Assembly: GCF_900188335.1 (NCBI RefSeq)
Contig: NZ_FZOY01000008.1
Location: forward strand, 186,001 to 250,000
Source of the DNA: Tropicimonas sediminicola
Lineage (GTDB): Bacteria > Pseudomonadota > Alphaproteobacteria > Rhodobacterales > Rhodobacteraceae
DNA: 64,000 nucleotides
Direction: 5' to 3'
How positions within the stretch are numbered: position 1 is the stretch's first letter; every line of letters begins with the position of its first letter. A program made the position numbers and the translations under genes. The notes under the pieces were generated by a model. The model saw nothing but the letters and a program-made list of their open reading frames with translations, was not told where the DNA came from and made no database searches. Of this stretch, positions 17,922 to 25,872 are shown in pieces.

Positions 17922-18419
17922 ATGAACGTTCCAAGAAGAACGATGCTGGTCGGGGGCGCGGCACTGGCGCTGTCGGCTTGCGGAAGCAAATTCAAAAGAT
18001 ACGAAGGTCCGGAAGTGACCCGACTCCAGGTGGTGAAGGAGCGGCGCAAGCTCTACGTCTTCCATCACCGCACCCTGCTCGAGGACTACGATGTCCATCT
18101 GGGCAACACGGCGGTCGGGCCCAAGCGGTTCCGCGGTGACGGCAAGACGCCGGAGGGGACCTACCTGATCGACAGGCGCAACCCGAACAGCTCCTTCCAC
18201 CTGTCGCTGGGCATTTCCTATCCGAACGAACAGGACGTCGCCTACGCGCGCTCGTTCGGGCGGGATCCGGGAGGCGACATCTTCATCCACGGCGACCGCC
18301 GCAAGACCGATCCGCGCGGCAAGGACTGGACGGCGGGTTGCATCGCGGTGAAGGACCGGGAGATGGAGAACATCTACGCGATGGTCCGCAACGGCACCCC
18401 GATCGACATCTTTGCCTGA
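17922..18419 (+). CDS. L,D-transpeptidase lipoprotein (YkuD domain)
   Basis: A 165-residue YkuD-domain protein with a lipoprotein signal peptide: positive N-terminus, hydrophobic core, lipobox LSAC with lipid-modified C20. The catalytic motif is HGD(x)n...AGCIAV, with H123 and nucleophile C140 followed by the usual small residues. These enzymes form 3-3 peptidoglycan cross-links or attach proteins to peptidoglycan; short lipoprotein forms can instead act as carboxypeptidases or link removers. It sits 82 bases after the BacNav gene behind a TATATT element (17886-17891) that may be a -10 box, and is followed by a convergent CAP-domain lipoprotein. Confidence 0.9.
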   Translation: MNVPRRTMLVGGAALALSACGSKFKRYEGPEVTRLQVVKERRKLYVFHHRTLLEDYDVHLGNTAVGPKRFRGDGKTPEGTYLIDRRNPNSSFHLSLGISYPNEQDVAYARSFGRDPGGDIFIHGDRRKTDPRGKDWTAGCIAVKDREMENIYAMVRNGTPIDIFA

Positions 18420-18470
18420 GATTTGAGGCGACGGGCGGCGGCGAGTGCCGGCGCCCGTATCAAGCCCGGA

Positions 18471-18965
18471 TCAGCCGCCTGTGACCAGCGTCCACCAGAT
18501 CTTGCCGTTGTTCTCCTGGTACCAGGAAAAGCCCAGGTCGCGTGCCTCGGGATCCATGATCACCGGACGGGAGCGGGGATCGTCCATCCAGGCGCCAAGC
18601 GTCTCGATCTCGCTCTCGTAGGTTTCCGCGATCACCTCGCCCAGGAACGTGCCGGGATAGCCGGTGCGGGCGACGCGGGTCATCGGCGAGGAGCCGTCCG
18701 AGCCGAAATCCCATGGCCGGTTCTGGAGCGACATGTCGCGCGAATGCGTCGCGGCGGCCGCGTTGAGCTGCGGGTTGAGCTGAACCGTCGTCAGGCCGGC
18801 GGCGGTGCGCAGGCTGTTGATCGAGTCGAGCGTCCGGTACTGGATGTCGGCCGCGTCCCGATCGGAGATCTTGTAGACCCGGGGGCCGTCGACCGACGAT
18901 GGCGACGGACCGCAGGCAGCAAGTGCGAAACCGACGAGCGCGAGCAGAGCAAGGGGACGGGTCAT
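18471..18965 (-). CDS. CAP-domain lipoprotein
   Basis: A 164-residue protein with a lipoprotein signal (lipobox LAAC, C18) and a CAP/SCP (YkwD-like) domain: INSLRTAAGLTTVQLNPQLNAAAATHSRDM gives the first helix with the conserved histidine, and LGAWMDDPRSRPVIMDPEARDLGF the later metal-site region. Bacterial CAP proteins are secreted or surface proteins of mostly unknown biochemical role. The start at 18965 (MTRPLALL) is preferred to a GTG five codons upstream because it gives a normal signal peptide. It lies between two L,D-transpeptidase genes, converging on one and diverging from the other, which suggests a cell-envelope role. Confidence 0.85.
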   Translation of the reverse strand: MTRPLALLALVGFALAACGPSPSSVDGPRVYKISDRDAADIQYRTLDSINSLRTAAGLTTVQLNPQLNAAAATHSRDMSLQNRPWDFGSDGSSPMTRVARTGYPGTFLGEVIAETYESEIETLGAWMDDPRSRPVIMDPEARDLGFSWYQENNGKIWWTLVTGG

Positions 18966-19125
18966 GGATCGGTGTACCAAGCTTGGATTTTCTCCCCTCT
19001 AACGGTAACGTTTGTCCAGTTCAAACAGTTCGCATCCGTTTCTCTCCCTCGCCGTGCAAAGCGTTGCGCGGAAGGAGCCTGCGCCGTACGGTTTGACATC
19101 TCTCGCCCTGACCGACGAGGAACAG

Positions 19126-19722
19126 ATGACAAGAACGACAGCAGACCGACTGAACCGCCGCCACTTCCTGCGCGGCAGCGTGGCCGCGACTCTCGGAGGG
19201 ATCGCCGCATCCAGCTTGCCGGCCTCCGCCCAGACGTCACGCGACCTCGACCCGACGGTGCGCCGCAATATCAACAGCTTCCGCGCCCGCAAGTGGCAGT
19301 CCCATTTCTCCTCCACTGCGGGTGGCGCGATCCTCGTGGATATCGACTCTCGGGCGTTGCACTTCTGGTCCGCAGACCAGTCGACCTACCTAGTCTATCC
19401 CACCAGCGTTCCGGCGTCCGAAGAGTTGACCCGCCGAGGTCGCACCAGCGTGATCCGCAAGGTGGAGGGGCCGTCCTGGGCGCCGACCCCCTCGATGAAG
19501 AAGCGCAACCCGGAATGGCCGGACTTTGTACCGCCAGGGCCGGATAATCCGCTTGGAACGCATGCATTGTATCTGTCTTGGAAATATTACCGGATCCACG
19601 GCACGCATGATACGCGAAAGATCGGGCGACCCTCTTCCAACGGTTGCATAGGGCTCTACAACGAACACATCGCCGAACTTTTCTCGCTCGTTCGACCCGG
19701 TGCGCAGGTGTTGCTTATTTGA
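19126..19722 (+). CDS. L,D-transpeptidase exported by Tat (YkuD domain)
   Basis: A 198-residue YkuD protein with a twin-arginine signal: RRHFLRG at residues 11-17, a hydrophobic stretch, and a likely cleavage after PASAQ near residue 36. Catalytic residues are H159 (RIHGT) and C174 in SSNGCIGL. ATG 19126 is chosen because GAGG lies 5-8 bases ahead and because it gives a complete Tat signal; an in-frame ATG at 19012 would bury the signal. It should cross-link or edit peptidoglycan in the periplasm after folding in the cytosol. It differs clearly from the lipoprotein transpeptidase 700 bases upstream, being longer and soluble once cleaved. Confidence 0.9.
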   Translation: MTRTTADRLNRRHFLRGSVAATLGGIAASSLPASAQTSRDLDPTVRRNINSFRARKWQSHFSSTAGGAILVDIDSRALHFWSADQSTYLVYPTSVPASEELTRRGRTSVIRKVEGPSWAPTPSMKKRNPEWPDFVPPGPDNPLGTHALYLSWKYYRIHGTHDTRKIGRPSSNGCIGLYNEHIAELFSLVRPGAQVLLI

Positions 19723-19863
19723 CGACAACGCCCTGAGCGAGGCAGCTATGCAACAGCCAGCAATTGCCAAATGCAGAACTGTCTGTAAGGAATTGATTAC
19801 GAGGTACTACTTGGGGCGCGGGCGTCCTCACTAATTGCGTCCGTGCGATAACTGGAGGTTAAC

Positions 19864-20049
19864 ATGAAGAAGCTTGCTCTCGCTGCTGCTCTCTCGCTGG
19901 CTGCGACCGCCACCTTTGCTGGCGGCTATGAAGAGCCGGTCATCGAGCCGGTCATCATCGAAGAAGACACCGGCACGTCCGGCGGTGGCCTGTGGCTCCC
20001 GCTGCTGGTCTTCATCGTGATCGGCGCCGCTGCTGCCAGCGCCAGCTAA
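19864..20049 (+). CDS. Small exported protein, function unknown
   Basis: A 61-residue protein. Residues 1-19 form a clean signal peptide (MKKLALAA... ending TFA-GG), followed by an acidic stretch (EEPVIEPVIIEEDTG), a Gly/Ser turn and a C-terminal hydrophobic segment (LWLPLLVFIVIGAAAASAS). The mature form would be a roughly 40-residue protein with an acidic periplasmic part and a membrane-associated tail. GGAGG directly upstream and a strong terminator directly downstream point to a single-gene, well-translated message. I recognise it only as a type of small conserved protein seen near hemH in related genomes and assign no function. Confidence 0.8.
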   Translation: MKKLALAAALSLAATATFAGGYEEPVIEPVIIEEDTGTSGGGLWLPLLVFIVIGAAAASAS

Positions 20050-20074
20050 TAGCGCGCGCAGCACGACACATGGG

Positions 20075-20102
20075 AAAAGGCGAATCTTTCGATTCGCCTT
20101 TT
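20075..20102. terminator. Strong bidirectional intrinsic terminator
   Basis: AAAAGGCGAATC (20075-20086), loop TTTC, GATTCGCCTTTT (20091-20102) then further T: a perfect 12-bp stem with a stable tetraloop and T-runs on both strands. It ends the small exported gene and can also serve hemH on the other strand. Confidence 0.93.
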
Positions 20103-20185
20103 TTCGTTTGTGTCGGAAGGCCCCGCCGAATTTCCGAGGTGCATCGGGCGCAACCCCCTGACGAGTGCTGCGCCGGCGCGCCGGG

Positions 20186-21220
20186 TCAGTCGATCCAGCC
20201 CTTGAGGTTGGTCTCGATCACGCCGCTGAGCGCCGCGATATGCGCCGCGTCGTCGTTGAGGCAGGGGATGTAGCTAAAGCTCTCGCCGCCCGCTTCCTCG
20301 AAGCTCTCCCGGATCTCCTCGTTAATCTCCTCCAGCGTCTCGATGCAGTCGGCCGAGAAGGCCGGTGCGATGACAGCGATTCGTTTCTTGCCCTCCCGGG
20401 CAAGGTCGGCGACGTGATCGACCGTGTAGGGGCGGAGCCAATCCTCCGGGCCGAACTGGCTCTGGAAGGTGGTGGTGATCGCCTCGTCGGCAAAGCCGAG
20501 CCGCTCCTTCAGCAGCCGCGTCGTCTTCTGGCACTGGCAGTGATAGGGGTCGCCCTCCATCAGGTAGCGTTTGGGCACACCGTGGTAGGAGCAGACGAGG
20601 ATGTCGGGTTTCTGCTCCATCGCCGCATAGGCCCGTTCCACCGACTGGGCGAGGGCGTCGATATAGGTCGGCTCCTCGAAATAGGGCGGCACGATCCGGG
20701 CGACCGGCTGCCATTTCTCTTCCATCAGCGCGCGGAAGAACTGGTCATTGGCCGTGGCCGAGGTCGCCCCGGCGTAGTGCGGGTAGAGCGGGAAGAACAG
20801 GATCTTCCGGCAACCTTGCTCGATCAGCGCCTGGACCTTGGACTTGGTCGAGGGGTTGCCGTAGCGCATGCAGTAATCGACCACCACCTTGTCGCCGTAG
20901 CGGGTCTCCATCGCCGCGGCGATCGCGGCGGTCTGGTCCTTGGTAATCGTCATCAGCGGGCTTTCGTTCTTCTCCTCGTTCCAGATCGAACGATAGGCGG
21001 CGCCGGAGCTGAACGGGCGCTTGCTGAGGATGATGAGCTGCAGCAGCGGCTGCCACTTCCACTTGGGATAGTCGATTACGCGCTGGTCGGAGAGGAACTC
21101 GTTCAGGTAGCGGCGCATCGACCAGTAATCGGTGCCGTCGGGCGTGCCGAGGTTTGCCAGGAGGACGCCGATCTTCTCGGGTTTCACCGGGGGATGGTCT
21201 GCGGGAAGGTGCTGGGTCAT
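20186..21220 (-). CDS. hemH: Ferrochelatase
   Basis: HemH inserts ferrous iron into protoporphyrin IX, the last step of protoheme synthesis, at the inner face of the membrane. The 344-residue protein has the opening GVLLANLGTPDGTD, the metal-site histidine region VCSYHGVPKRYLMEGDPYHCQCQKTT, and the late AFSADCIETLEEI segment with the conserved glutamates, all in order. The Cys-rich DPYHCQCQKT stretch is usual in alphaproteobacterial HemH. Its start at 21220 is 58 bases downstream of the stop of the NDUFAF5-like gene, with which it may be co-transcribed. Confidence 0.96.
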   Translation of the reverse strand: MTQHLPADHPPVKPEKIGVLLANLGTPDGTDYWSMRRYLNEFLSDQRVIDYPKWKWQPLLQLIILSKRPFSSGAAYRSIWNEEKNESPLMTITKDQTAAIAAAMETRYGDKVVVDYCMRYGNPSTKSKVQALIEQGCRKILFFPLYPHYAGATSATANDQFFRALMEEKWQPVARIVPPYFEEPTYIDALAQSVERAYAAMEQKPDILVCSYHGVPKRYLMEGDPYHCQCQKTTRLLKERLGFADEAITTTFQSQFGPEDWLRPYTVDHVADLAREGKKRIAVIAPAFSADCIETLEEINEEIRESFEEAGGESFSYIPCLNDDAAHIAALSGVIETNLKGWID

Positions 21221-21278
21221 GTCGGGTCCTGGCTTGGGTCGTCGTGTCGTGTGCGAGATAGGGGCGATGCGGGTGCGG

Positions 21279-22136
21279 TCAATCTGGGTCGTCTGATTCC
21301 GGGGAGGCCCGGTCGCCCAGCTTCTGTTCGCTGGTTCCCAGGGCGTCGGCGAGCCGGGCCGAGGCGGAGCCGGGGCGCAGCGGCTGCGGCTGGGACGCGT
21401 CGGGCGCCCATCCGGTGAGGAAGATCAGCTCGAAGGTGGCGCTGACCCGCCCGTCGTCTGCCGGGAACCGCGCCGCATAGGTCTCGGCCGCACGCAGGAA
21501 CAGCCGGCGCGGCACCGGGGCGCGGTGGCGATCGGCCAGGGCGTTGGTCTCTCCCATCGCGCGGAGGTCGCGCATCAGGTGCAGCGCGCTCTCGTAGGTC
21601 ACGGTGAGCGGGATGCTGTCGGCCACCGGAAGGGCGAACCCGGCCCGCTGCATCAGCGCGCCGACGTCGCGGATCTCACCCATCGGCGCGATCCTTGGCG
21701 ACAGCCCGCCCATCTCCGCGGCCTCGGCCTCGGCGAGGGCGGCGCGCAGTTCGGAGAGGGTCTCGCCGCCGAAGAGGCAGCCGAGGAACAGCCCGTCGGG
21801 GCGCAGCGCGTAGCGGGCCTGTGCAAGCTGCCCCACCGGATCGTCGGCCCAATGCAGCGCGAGCGCGTGGAGGATCAGATCGCAGGAGCCGGCCTCGAGA
21901 TCCAGTACCTCGGTATCGGCAACCTGCCGGGCCTGCGGCATCAGGCGCGCCCAGAGTTCGGGGAAACCGGAGATCACCACCGCGTCGGTAAAGCTCCTGT
22001 TAACCACTTCCAGTCTCTCCTGCACCTCGTCCGCAAGGGTTCGGTGCAGGAAATCCGCCATGCCGCCGGGCGCCTTGCTGGCGCGGATGCGGGCGCGGTC
22101 GAGCGCCGTGCGGTCTGTCAGGCGAGGTGGTTTCAT
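21279..22136 (-). CDS. NDUFAF5/BioC-like class I methyltransferase-fold protein
   Basis: A 285-residue protein whose second half closely follows the mitochondrial complex I assembly factor NDUFAF5: LALHWADDP, LRPDGLFLGCLFGGETLSELR and GGLSPRIAPM occur in the same order and spacing. NDUFAF5 hydroxylates an arginine of complex I subunit NDUFS7. Oddly, the usual SAM-binding motif (DxGxGxG) expected near residues 55-65 is absent; the sequence there is VVISGFPELW. The start at 22136 fits homologues; its ATG overlaps the start codon of the divergent comF gene. A cytosolic or membrane-peripheral role in complex I assembly is the best guess, but BioC-like methylation cannot be excluded. Confidence 0.78.
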   Translation of the reverse strand: MKPPRLTDRTALDRARIRASKAPGGMADFLHRTLADEVQERLEVVNRSFTDAVVISGFPELWARLMPQARQVADTEVLDLEAGSCDLILHALALHWADDPVGQLAQARYALRPDGLFLGCLFGGETLSELRAALAEAEAAEMGGLSPRIAPMGEIRDVGALMQRAGFALPVADSIPLTVTYESALHLMRDLRAMGETNALADRHRAPVPRRLFLRAAETYAARFPADDGRVSATFELIFLTGWAPDASQPQPLRPGSASARLADALGTSEQKLGDRASPESDDPD

Positions 22137-22902
22137 GGGCGATATCGTCAGCGGTCGGTCGGTCGGGTCGGCGATGCGGGGCGCGTTGCGCACAACGCTG
22201 CGCACCATCTACCCTCCGCACTGCCTGTCCTGCAACGAGGTCGTGGGCACCGAGCGCGGCCTGTGCGGCGCCTGCTGGGCCGGGGCGGCCTTCATCAAGG
22301 GGCTGGTTTGCGAGCTCTGCGGCGTTCCGCTGCCGGGCGAGGAGGGCGGCGGTCCGGCCTGTTGCGACGATTGCCTCGCCATCGCCCGGCCGTGGACAGC
22401 CGGCCGGGCGGCGCTGGTCTATGCCGGGACGGGGCGGCGCCTGGTTCTCGGCCTGAAACACGGCGACCGGACCGAGCTTGCGAAGGTCGCGGCCGGCTGG
22501 ATGGCGTATGCGGGGCGGGACATCCTGGAACCGGACCTCCTGGTTGCGCCGGTGCCGTTGCACTGGTGGCGCCTGTTCCGGCGCCGCTACAACCAATCCG
22601 CGCTGCTCTCCGTCGCGCTTGGCAGGCTCACCGGGCTGGAGTGCTGCCCGGACCTCCTGGTCCGAACCCGCGCCACCCCGACGCAGGAGGGGCGCGACCG
22701 GCACCAGCGGTTTCGCAACGTGTCGGGCGCGATCGCGGCCCATCCCCGCCGAGTGGACAGGATCGCCGGACGCCGGGTCCTGCTGGTGGACGATGTGCTG
22801 ACATCGGGGGCGACGCTCGCCGCCTGTGCGGAAGTCGCCCTTGCGGCCGGTGCATGCGAAGTGCGGGTTCTGGCACTGGCGCGGGTCAGCAAGGATCGGT
22901 AG
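22135..22902 (+). CDS. comF: ComF-family phosphoribosyltransferase-like protein
   Basis: A 255-residue ComF protein: N-terminal zinc-finger-like cysteines (CLSC, CGAC, CELCG, CCDDC at about residues 31-84) and a C-terminal phosphoribosyltransferase domain with the PRPP loop VLLVDDVLTSGATLAACA (about 220-237). ComF proteins are needed for DNA uptake in competent bacteria and are widespread elsewhere, with no proven enzymatic activity. In Rhodobacterales ComF has been tied to uptake of gene-transfer-agent DNA; that link is family knowledge, not visible here. GAGGTGG upstream is a good ribosome-binding site for ATG 22135. GrxC follows 28 bases later. Confidence 0.88.
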   Translation: MGDIVSGRSVGSAMRGALRTTLRTIYPPHCLSCNEVVGTERGLCGACWAGAAFIKGLVCELCGVPLPGEEGGGPACCDDCLAIARPWTAGRAALVYAGTGRRLVLGLKHGDRTELAKVAAGWMAYAGRDILEPDLLVAPVPLHWWRLFRRRYNQSALLSVALGRLTGLECCPDLLVRTRATPTQEGRDRHQRFRNVSGAIAAHPRRVDRIAGRRVLLVDDVLTSGATLAACAEVALAAGACEVRVLALARVSKDR

Positions 22903-22930
22903 TCTCGCCGGCGTGCTTCCGGAGAGAGTA

Positions 22931-23191
22931 ATGCAACCTGTCGAGATCTACACCACGCCAACCTGCGGATTCTGTCACGCGGCCAAACGGTTGCTCCAGT
23001 CCAAGGGCGTCAGCTATTCCGAGATCGACGTCGCGCGCGAACCGCGGCGGCGCGAGGAGATGATGACCCGCGCGCAGGGCGGCTACACCGTCCCGCAGAT
23101 CTTCGTCGGCCCGACCCACGTCGGCGGCTGCAACGAGCTCTACGCCCTGGAGCGCGCCGGCAAGCTCGACCGGCTCCTGCAGGGAGGCTGA
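22931..23191 (+). CDS. grxC: Glutaredoxin 3
   Basis: An 86-residue cytosolic dithiol glutaredoxin. The active site is CGFC (C12-C15) rather than the commoner CPYC, as often seen in alphaproteobacterial GrxC. VPQIFV gives the cis-proline of the glutathione site and GGCNEL the second glutathione-binding segment. It reduces disulfides using glutathione. Start ATG 22931 follows GGAGAG. The next gene starts 12 bases after its stop, so comF, grxC, the amidase gene and the marR gene look like one transcription unit. Confidence 0.94.
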   Translation: MQPVEIYTTPTCGFCHAAKRLLQSKGVSYSEIDVAREPRRREEMMTRAQGGYTVPQIFVGPTHVGGCNELYALERAGKLDRLLQGG

Positions 23192-23203
23192 GGGAACACC
23201 ACG

Positions 23204-24037
23204 ATGCGCACGGCCCTGTTGCAGCTCAACGTGACCGACGATCCGGAGCAGAACCTGCCCCGGACGCTTGAGATGGTGACGGAGGCGAAGGCGCAGGGTG
23301 CGGAATTCGTGCTGACCCCGGAGGTGACCAACTGCCTCTCGGCGAGCCGGACCCGGCAGCGCGAGGTGTTGCAACCCGAGGCCGAGGATATCACGCTTGA
23401 GGGCCTGCGCGAGGCGGCCGCGCGGCATTCGGTCTGGCTGCTGATCGGATCGCTGGCGCTGGCGGAGGAGGGGCCGGAGGGCCGCTTTTCCAACCGCTCC
23501 TTCCTGATCGGGCCGTCCGGCGGCATCGTGGCGCGCTACGACAAGATCCACATGTTCGACGTGGATGTCTCCGAGACCGAGACATACCGCGAATCGGCCG
23601 GCTATCGCCCCGGAGAGACGGCGGTGCTCGCGCATCCGCCCTTCGCCGTGATCGGCATGACGGTCTGCTATGACCTGCGGTTCCCGCATCTCTATCGTCG
23701 GCTGGCCCAGGGCGGGGCACAGATCCTGACCGTGCCTTCGGCTTTCTCTCCGGTCACCGGCGCGGCGCATTGGGAGCCGCTTTTGCGTACGCGGGCCATC
23801 GAATGCGGGGCCTGGGTTCTGGCTCCGGCGCAGTGCGGCGTGCACCGGGCGCAGCGCGGCAAGGAGCGCCGCACCTATGGACACAGCCTGGTGGTGAGCC
23901 CGTGGGGCGAGGTTCTGGCCGATGGCGGAGAGGCGCCGGGCATCACCTGCGTGGATCTGGACATGGCCGCGGTCGAGGACGCCCGCCGTCGCATACCTTC
24001 GCTCCGCCACGACCGGGAATTCGAGGGTCCGAGATGA
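23204..24037 (+). CDS. Nitrilase-superfamily carbon-nitrogen hydrolase (Nit1/YbeM-like)
   Basis: A 277-residue amidase of the nitrilase superfamily with the catalytic triad E40 (LTPE), K114 (YDKIHMFDV) and C155 (GMTVCYDLRFP). The closely spaced HMFDV and CYDLRFP motifs place it in the Nit1 branch, whose best-known activity is deaminated-glutathione amidase, a metabolite-repair reaction; location next to glutaredoxin fits glutathione metabolism. Specificity is inferred. Its stop overlaps the start of the marR gene by 4 bases. Confidence 0.85.
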   Translation: MRTALLQLNVTDDPEQNLPRTLEMVTEAKAQGAEFVLTPEVTNCLSASRTRQREVLQPEAEDITLEGLREAAARHSVWLLIGSLALAEEGPEGRFSNRSFLIGPSGGIVARYDKIHMFDVDVSETETYRESAGYRPGETAVLAHPPFAVIGMTVCYDLRFPHLYRRLAQGGAQILTVPSAFSPVTGAAHWEPLLRTRAIECGAWVLAPAQCGVHRAQRGKERRTYGHSLVVSPWGEVLADGGEAPGITCVDLDMAAVEDARRRIPSLRHDREFEGPR

Positions 24038-24474
24038 GCCAGCAGACGGACAGCCTCGCCGTTGCGCTATTCAGCGAGATCTTCACGATCGACCAGCTGG
24101 CCCGCAACCGCCTGACCAAGGCGCTGCCGAAGGGGATGGAGCTGAGCCAGTTCTCGGTGCTCAATCACCTCGCCCGGCTCAACGAGGAGCGCACGCCGGC
24201 GCAGCTGGCGCAATCCTTCCACCTGACCCGCGGCGCGATGACCAACACGCTCAACAAGCTGGAATGGGCGGGGCATGTGCATATCCGCCCGGACTGGGAC
24301 GATGCGCGGCGCAAGTTCGTCTCGATCAGCCCGTCGGGGCGGGCGGCGCGGGATGCGGCCATCGCCGCGCTGGCGCCGATCATCGGCGAGGTGATCCGCG
24401 AGATCGGCCCGGAGCGGGTGCGCCAGGCGCTGCCGGTGCTGAGGGAGCTGCGCGAACGGCTCGGCGCGATCTGA
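24034..24474 (+). CDS. MarR-family transcriptional regulator
   Basis: A 146-residue winged-helix dimer. The helix-turn-helix is around residues 50-75 (TPAQLAQSFHLTRGAMTNTLNKLE), followed by the wing (HVHIRPDWDDARRKFVSISPSGRAARD), where the DxR motif is characteristic. No cysteine lies in the expected redox-sensing positions, so control is more likely by a small ligand. ATGA overlap with the amidase gene suggests joint expression, and it may regulate its own operon. Its target genes cannot be deduced. Confidence 0.88.
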   Translation: MSQQTDSLAVALFSEIFTIDQLARNRLTKALPKGMELSQFSVLNHLARLNEERTPAQLAQSFHLTRGAMTNTLNKLEWAGHVHIRPDWDDARRKFVSISPSGRAARDAAIAALAPIIGEVIREIGPERVRQALPVLRELRERLGAI

Positions 24475-24514
24475 CGGGCTTGCAATCGGCGGGCAGACGG
24501 CAAAGCCTGCGCCC

Positions 24515-25057
24515 ATGAGATGCTTCGTCGCCATTCCCCTGCCAGAGACGGTGCGCGACGCGTTGGCCGTGCTGCAGGAAGGCCTGCCCGTCGGTCGCGC
24601 GACGCCCTACGACAACCTGCACCTGACGTTGGCCTTTCTGGGGGAGGTTCCGGAGACGGAGCTTCTTGCCGTGCACGAGGCGCTGTCAGCGGTGCGCGGG
24701 GCGCGATTCACCGCTACGTTCGAGGGGATGGACCTGTTTGGCGGCCGCCAGCCCAAGATCCTGTTTGCCGCCGTCCGGCGCGACGAGGCGCTCATGGCGC
24801 TCCATGTCAGCGTTCGTACGGGGCTTGCCGGCGTGGGGCTGGTGCTGCCGCGGGAACGGTATCGCCCGCATGTGACGCTCGCCCGTTTCAACCGCGCGCC
24901 CGGAAGAGACGAGGCGGCGCGGCTGGGACGCTACCTTGAGGCGAGCGCCCTTGCGCCGGTGCCGGGATTCGACGCGGAGAGCTTCGCGCTTTTCCGATCC
25001 GATCTCGGGAACGGGCCGGCGCTCCACACGGAACTCGCCGTCTATCCGCTCCGCTGA
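24515..25057 (+). CDS. thpR: RNA 2',3'-cyclic phosphodiesterase (2H family)
   Basis: A 180-residue 2H phosphoesterase with two HxTx motifs, HLTL at H36 and HVTL at H119, spaced as in ThpR/LigT proteins. These open 2',3'-cyclic phosphates in RNA to 2'-phosphates and can ligate certain tRNA halves in vitro; the biological role is not settled. It starts 40 bases after the marR gene and converges on ubiG with 4 bases between stops. Confidence 0.88.
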   Translation: MRCFVAIPLPETVRDALAVLQEGLPVGRATPYDNLHLTLAFLGEVPETELLAVHEALSAVRGARFTATFEGMDLFGGRQPKILFAAVRRDEALMALHVSVRTGLAGVGLVLPRERYRPHVTLARFNRAPGRDEAARLGRYLEASALAPVPGFDAESFALFRSDLGNGPALHTELAVYPLR

Positions 25058-25061
25058 CCGG

Positions 25062-25802
25062 TCATGCGGGCTTGGTGGAGGCGGTGACGTAGTTGACCGA
25101 CAGGTCGGACTTGGAGAGCGACCACGACCAGGCGATCGGGTTGAAGACAAAGCCCGTCGCGTCCTCCGGCGTCAGCCCGGCGTTGCGGAGCAGCTCCTTG
25201 AGCTCATCGGGGGTGATGAACTTGTTCCATTCGTGGGTGCCCTTGGGCAGCCAGCGCATCACCCATTCCGCCCCGACAATCGCCATGGCGAAGCTCTTGG
25301 TGTTGCGGTTGATGGTGGAGCAGATCATAAGCCCGCCCGGCTTCAGCAATTGCTGGCAGGCGGTCAGGTAGGCCAGCGGATCCGCCACGTGTTCCACCAC
25401 CTCCATGTTCAGCACGACGTCGAACTGCTCGCCGTCCGCGGCCATCTCCTCGGCGGTGATGCAGCGGTAGTCGATGTCGAGCCCGGATTGCTCGGCATGG
25501 ATCTGCGCCACGGGAATGTTGCGCGCGGCCGCGTCGGCGCCCACCACGGTTGCACCCAGCCGCGCCATCGGCTCGCTCAGCAGCCCGCCCCCGCAGCCGA
25601 TATCCAGCAGGCGCAGGCCGGCGAAGGGCCTTTCGGCGGTCAGGTCGCGGTCGAACTCCGCCGCAATCTGGCTCGTGATGTAGTCGAGCCGCGTCGGGTT
25701 GAGCATGTGCAGCGGCTTGAACTTGCCGGTCGGATCCCACCATTCCGCCGCCATCGCCTCGAACTTGGCGACTTCGCCTGGATCGACAGTGGTCTGGGTC
25801 AT
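25062..25802 (-). CDS. ubiG: Bifunctional ubiquinone O-methyltransferase
   Basis: UbiG performs both O-methylations of ubiquinone synthesis at the membrane surface. The 246-residue protein has the opening ...[35 protein letters not shown] motif [20 protein letters not shown], the [14 protein letters not shown] block and [10 protein letters not shown], all diagnostic of UbiG. The start at 25802 is chosen to match the family length; an in-frame ATG at 25874 would overlap the divergent aminopeptidase start. The two genes share a 70-base promoter gap. Confidence 0.96.
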   Translation of the reverse strand: MTQTTVDPGEVAKFEAMAAEWWDPTGKFKPLHMLNPTRLDYITSQIAAEFDRDLTAERPFAGLRLLDIGCGGGLLSEPMARLGATVVGADAAARNIPVAQIHAEQSGLDIDYRCITAEEMAADGEQFDVVLNMEVVEHVADPLAYLTACQQLLKPGGLMICSTINRNTKSFAMAIVGAEWVMRWLPKGTHEWNKFITPDELKELLRNAGLTPEDATGFVFNPIAWSWSLSKSDLSVNYVTASTKPA

Positions 25803-25872
25803 GGGCGGCTCCTTGGTCGGGTGCGGTTCATATGGCGTGGCATCGGCATTCGGTCCGCTATATAGCTCTGAC

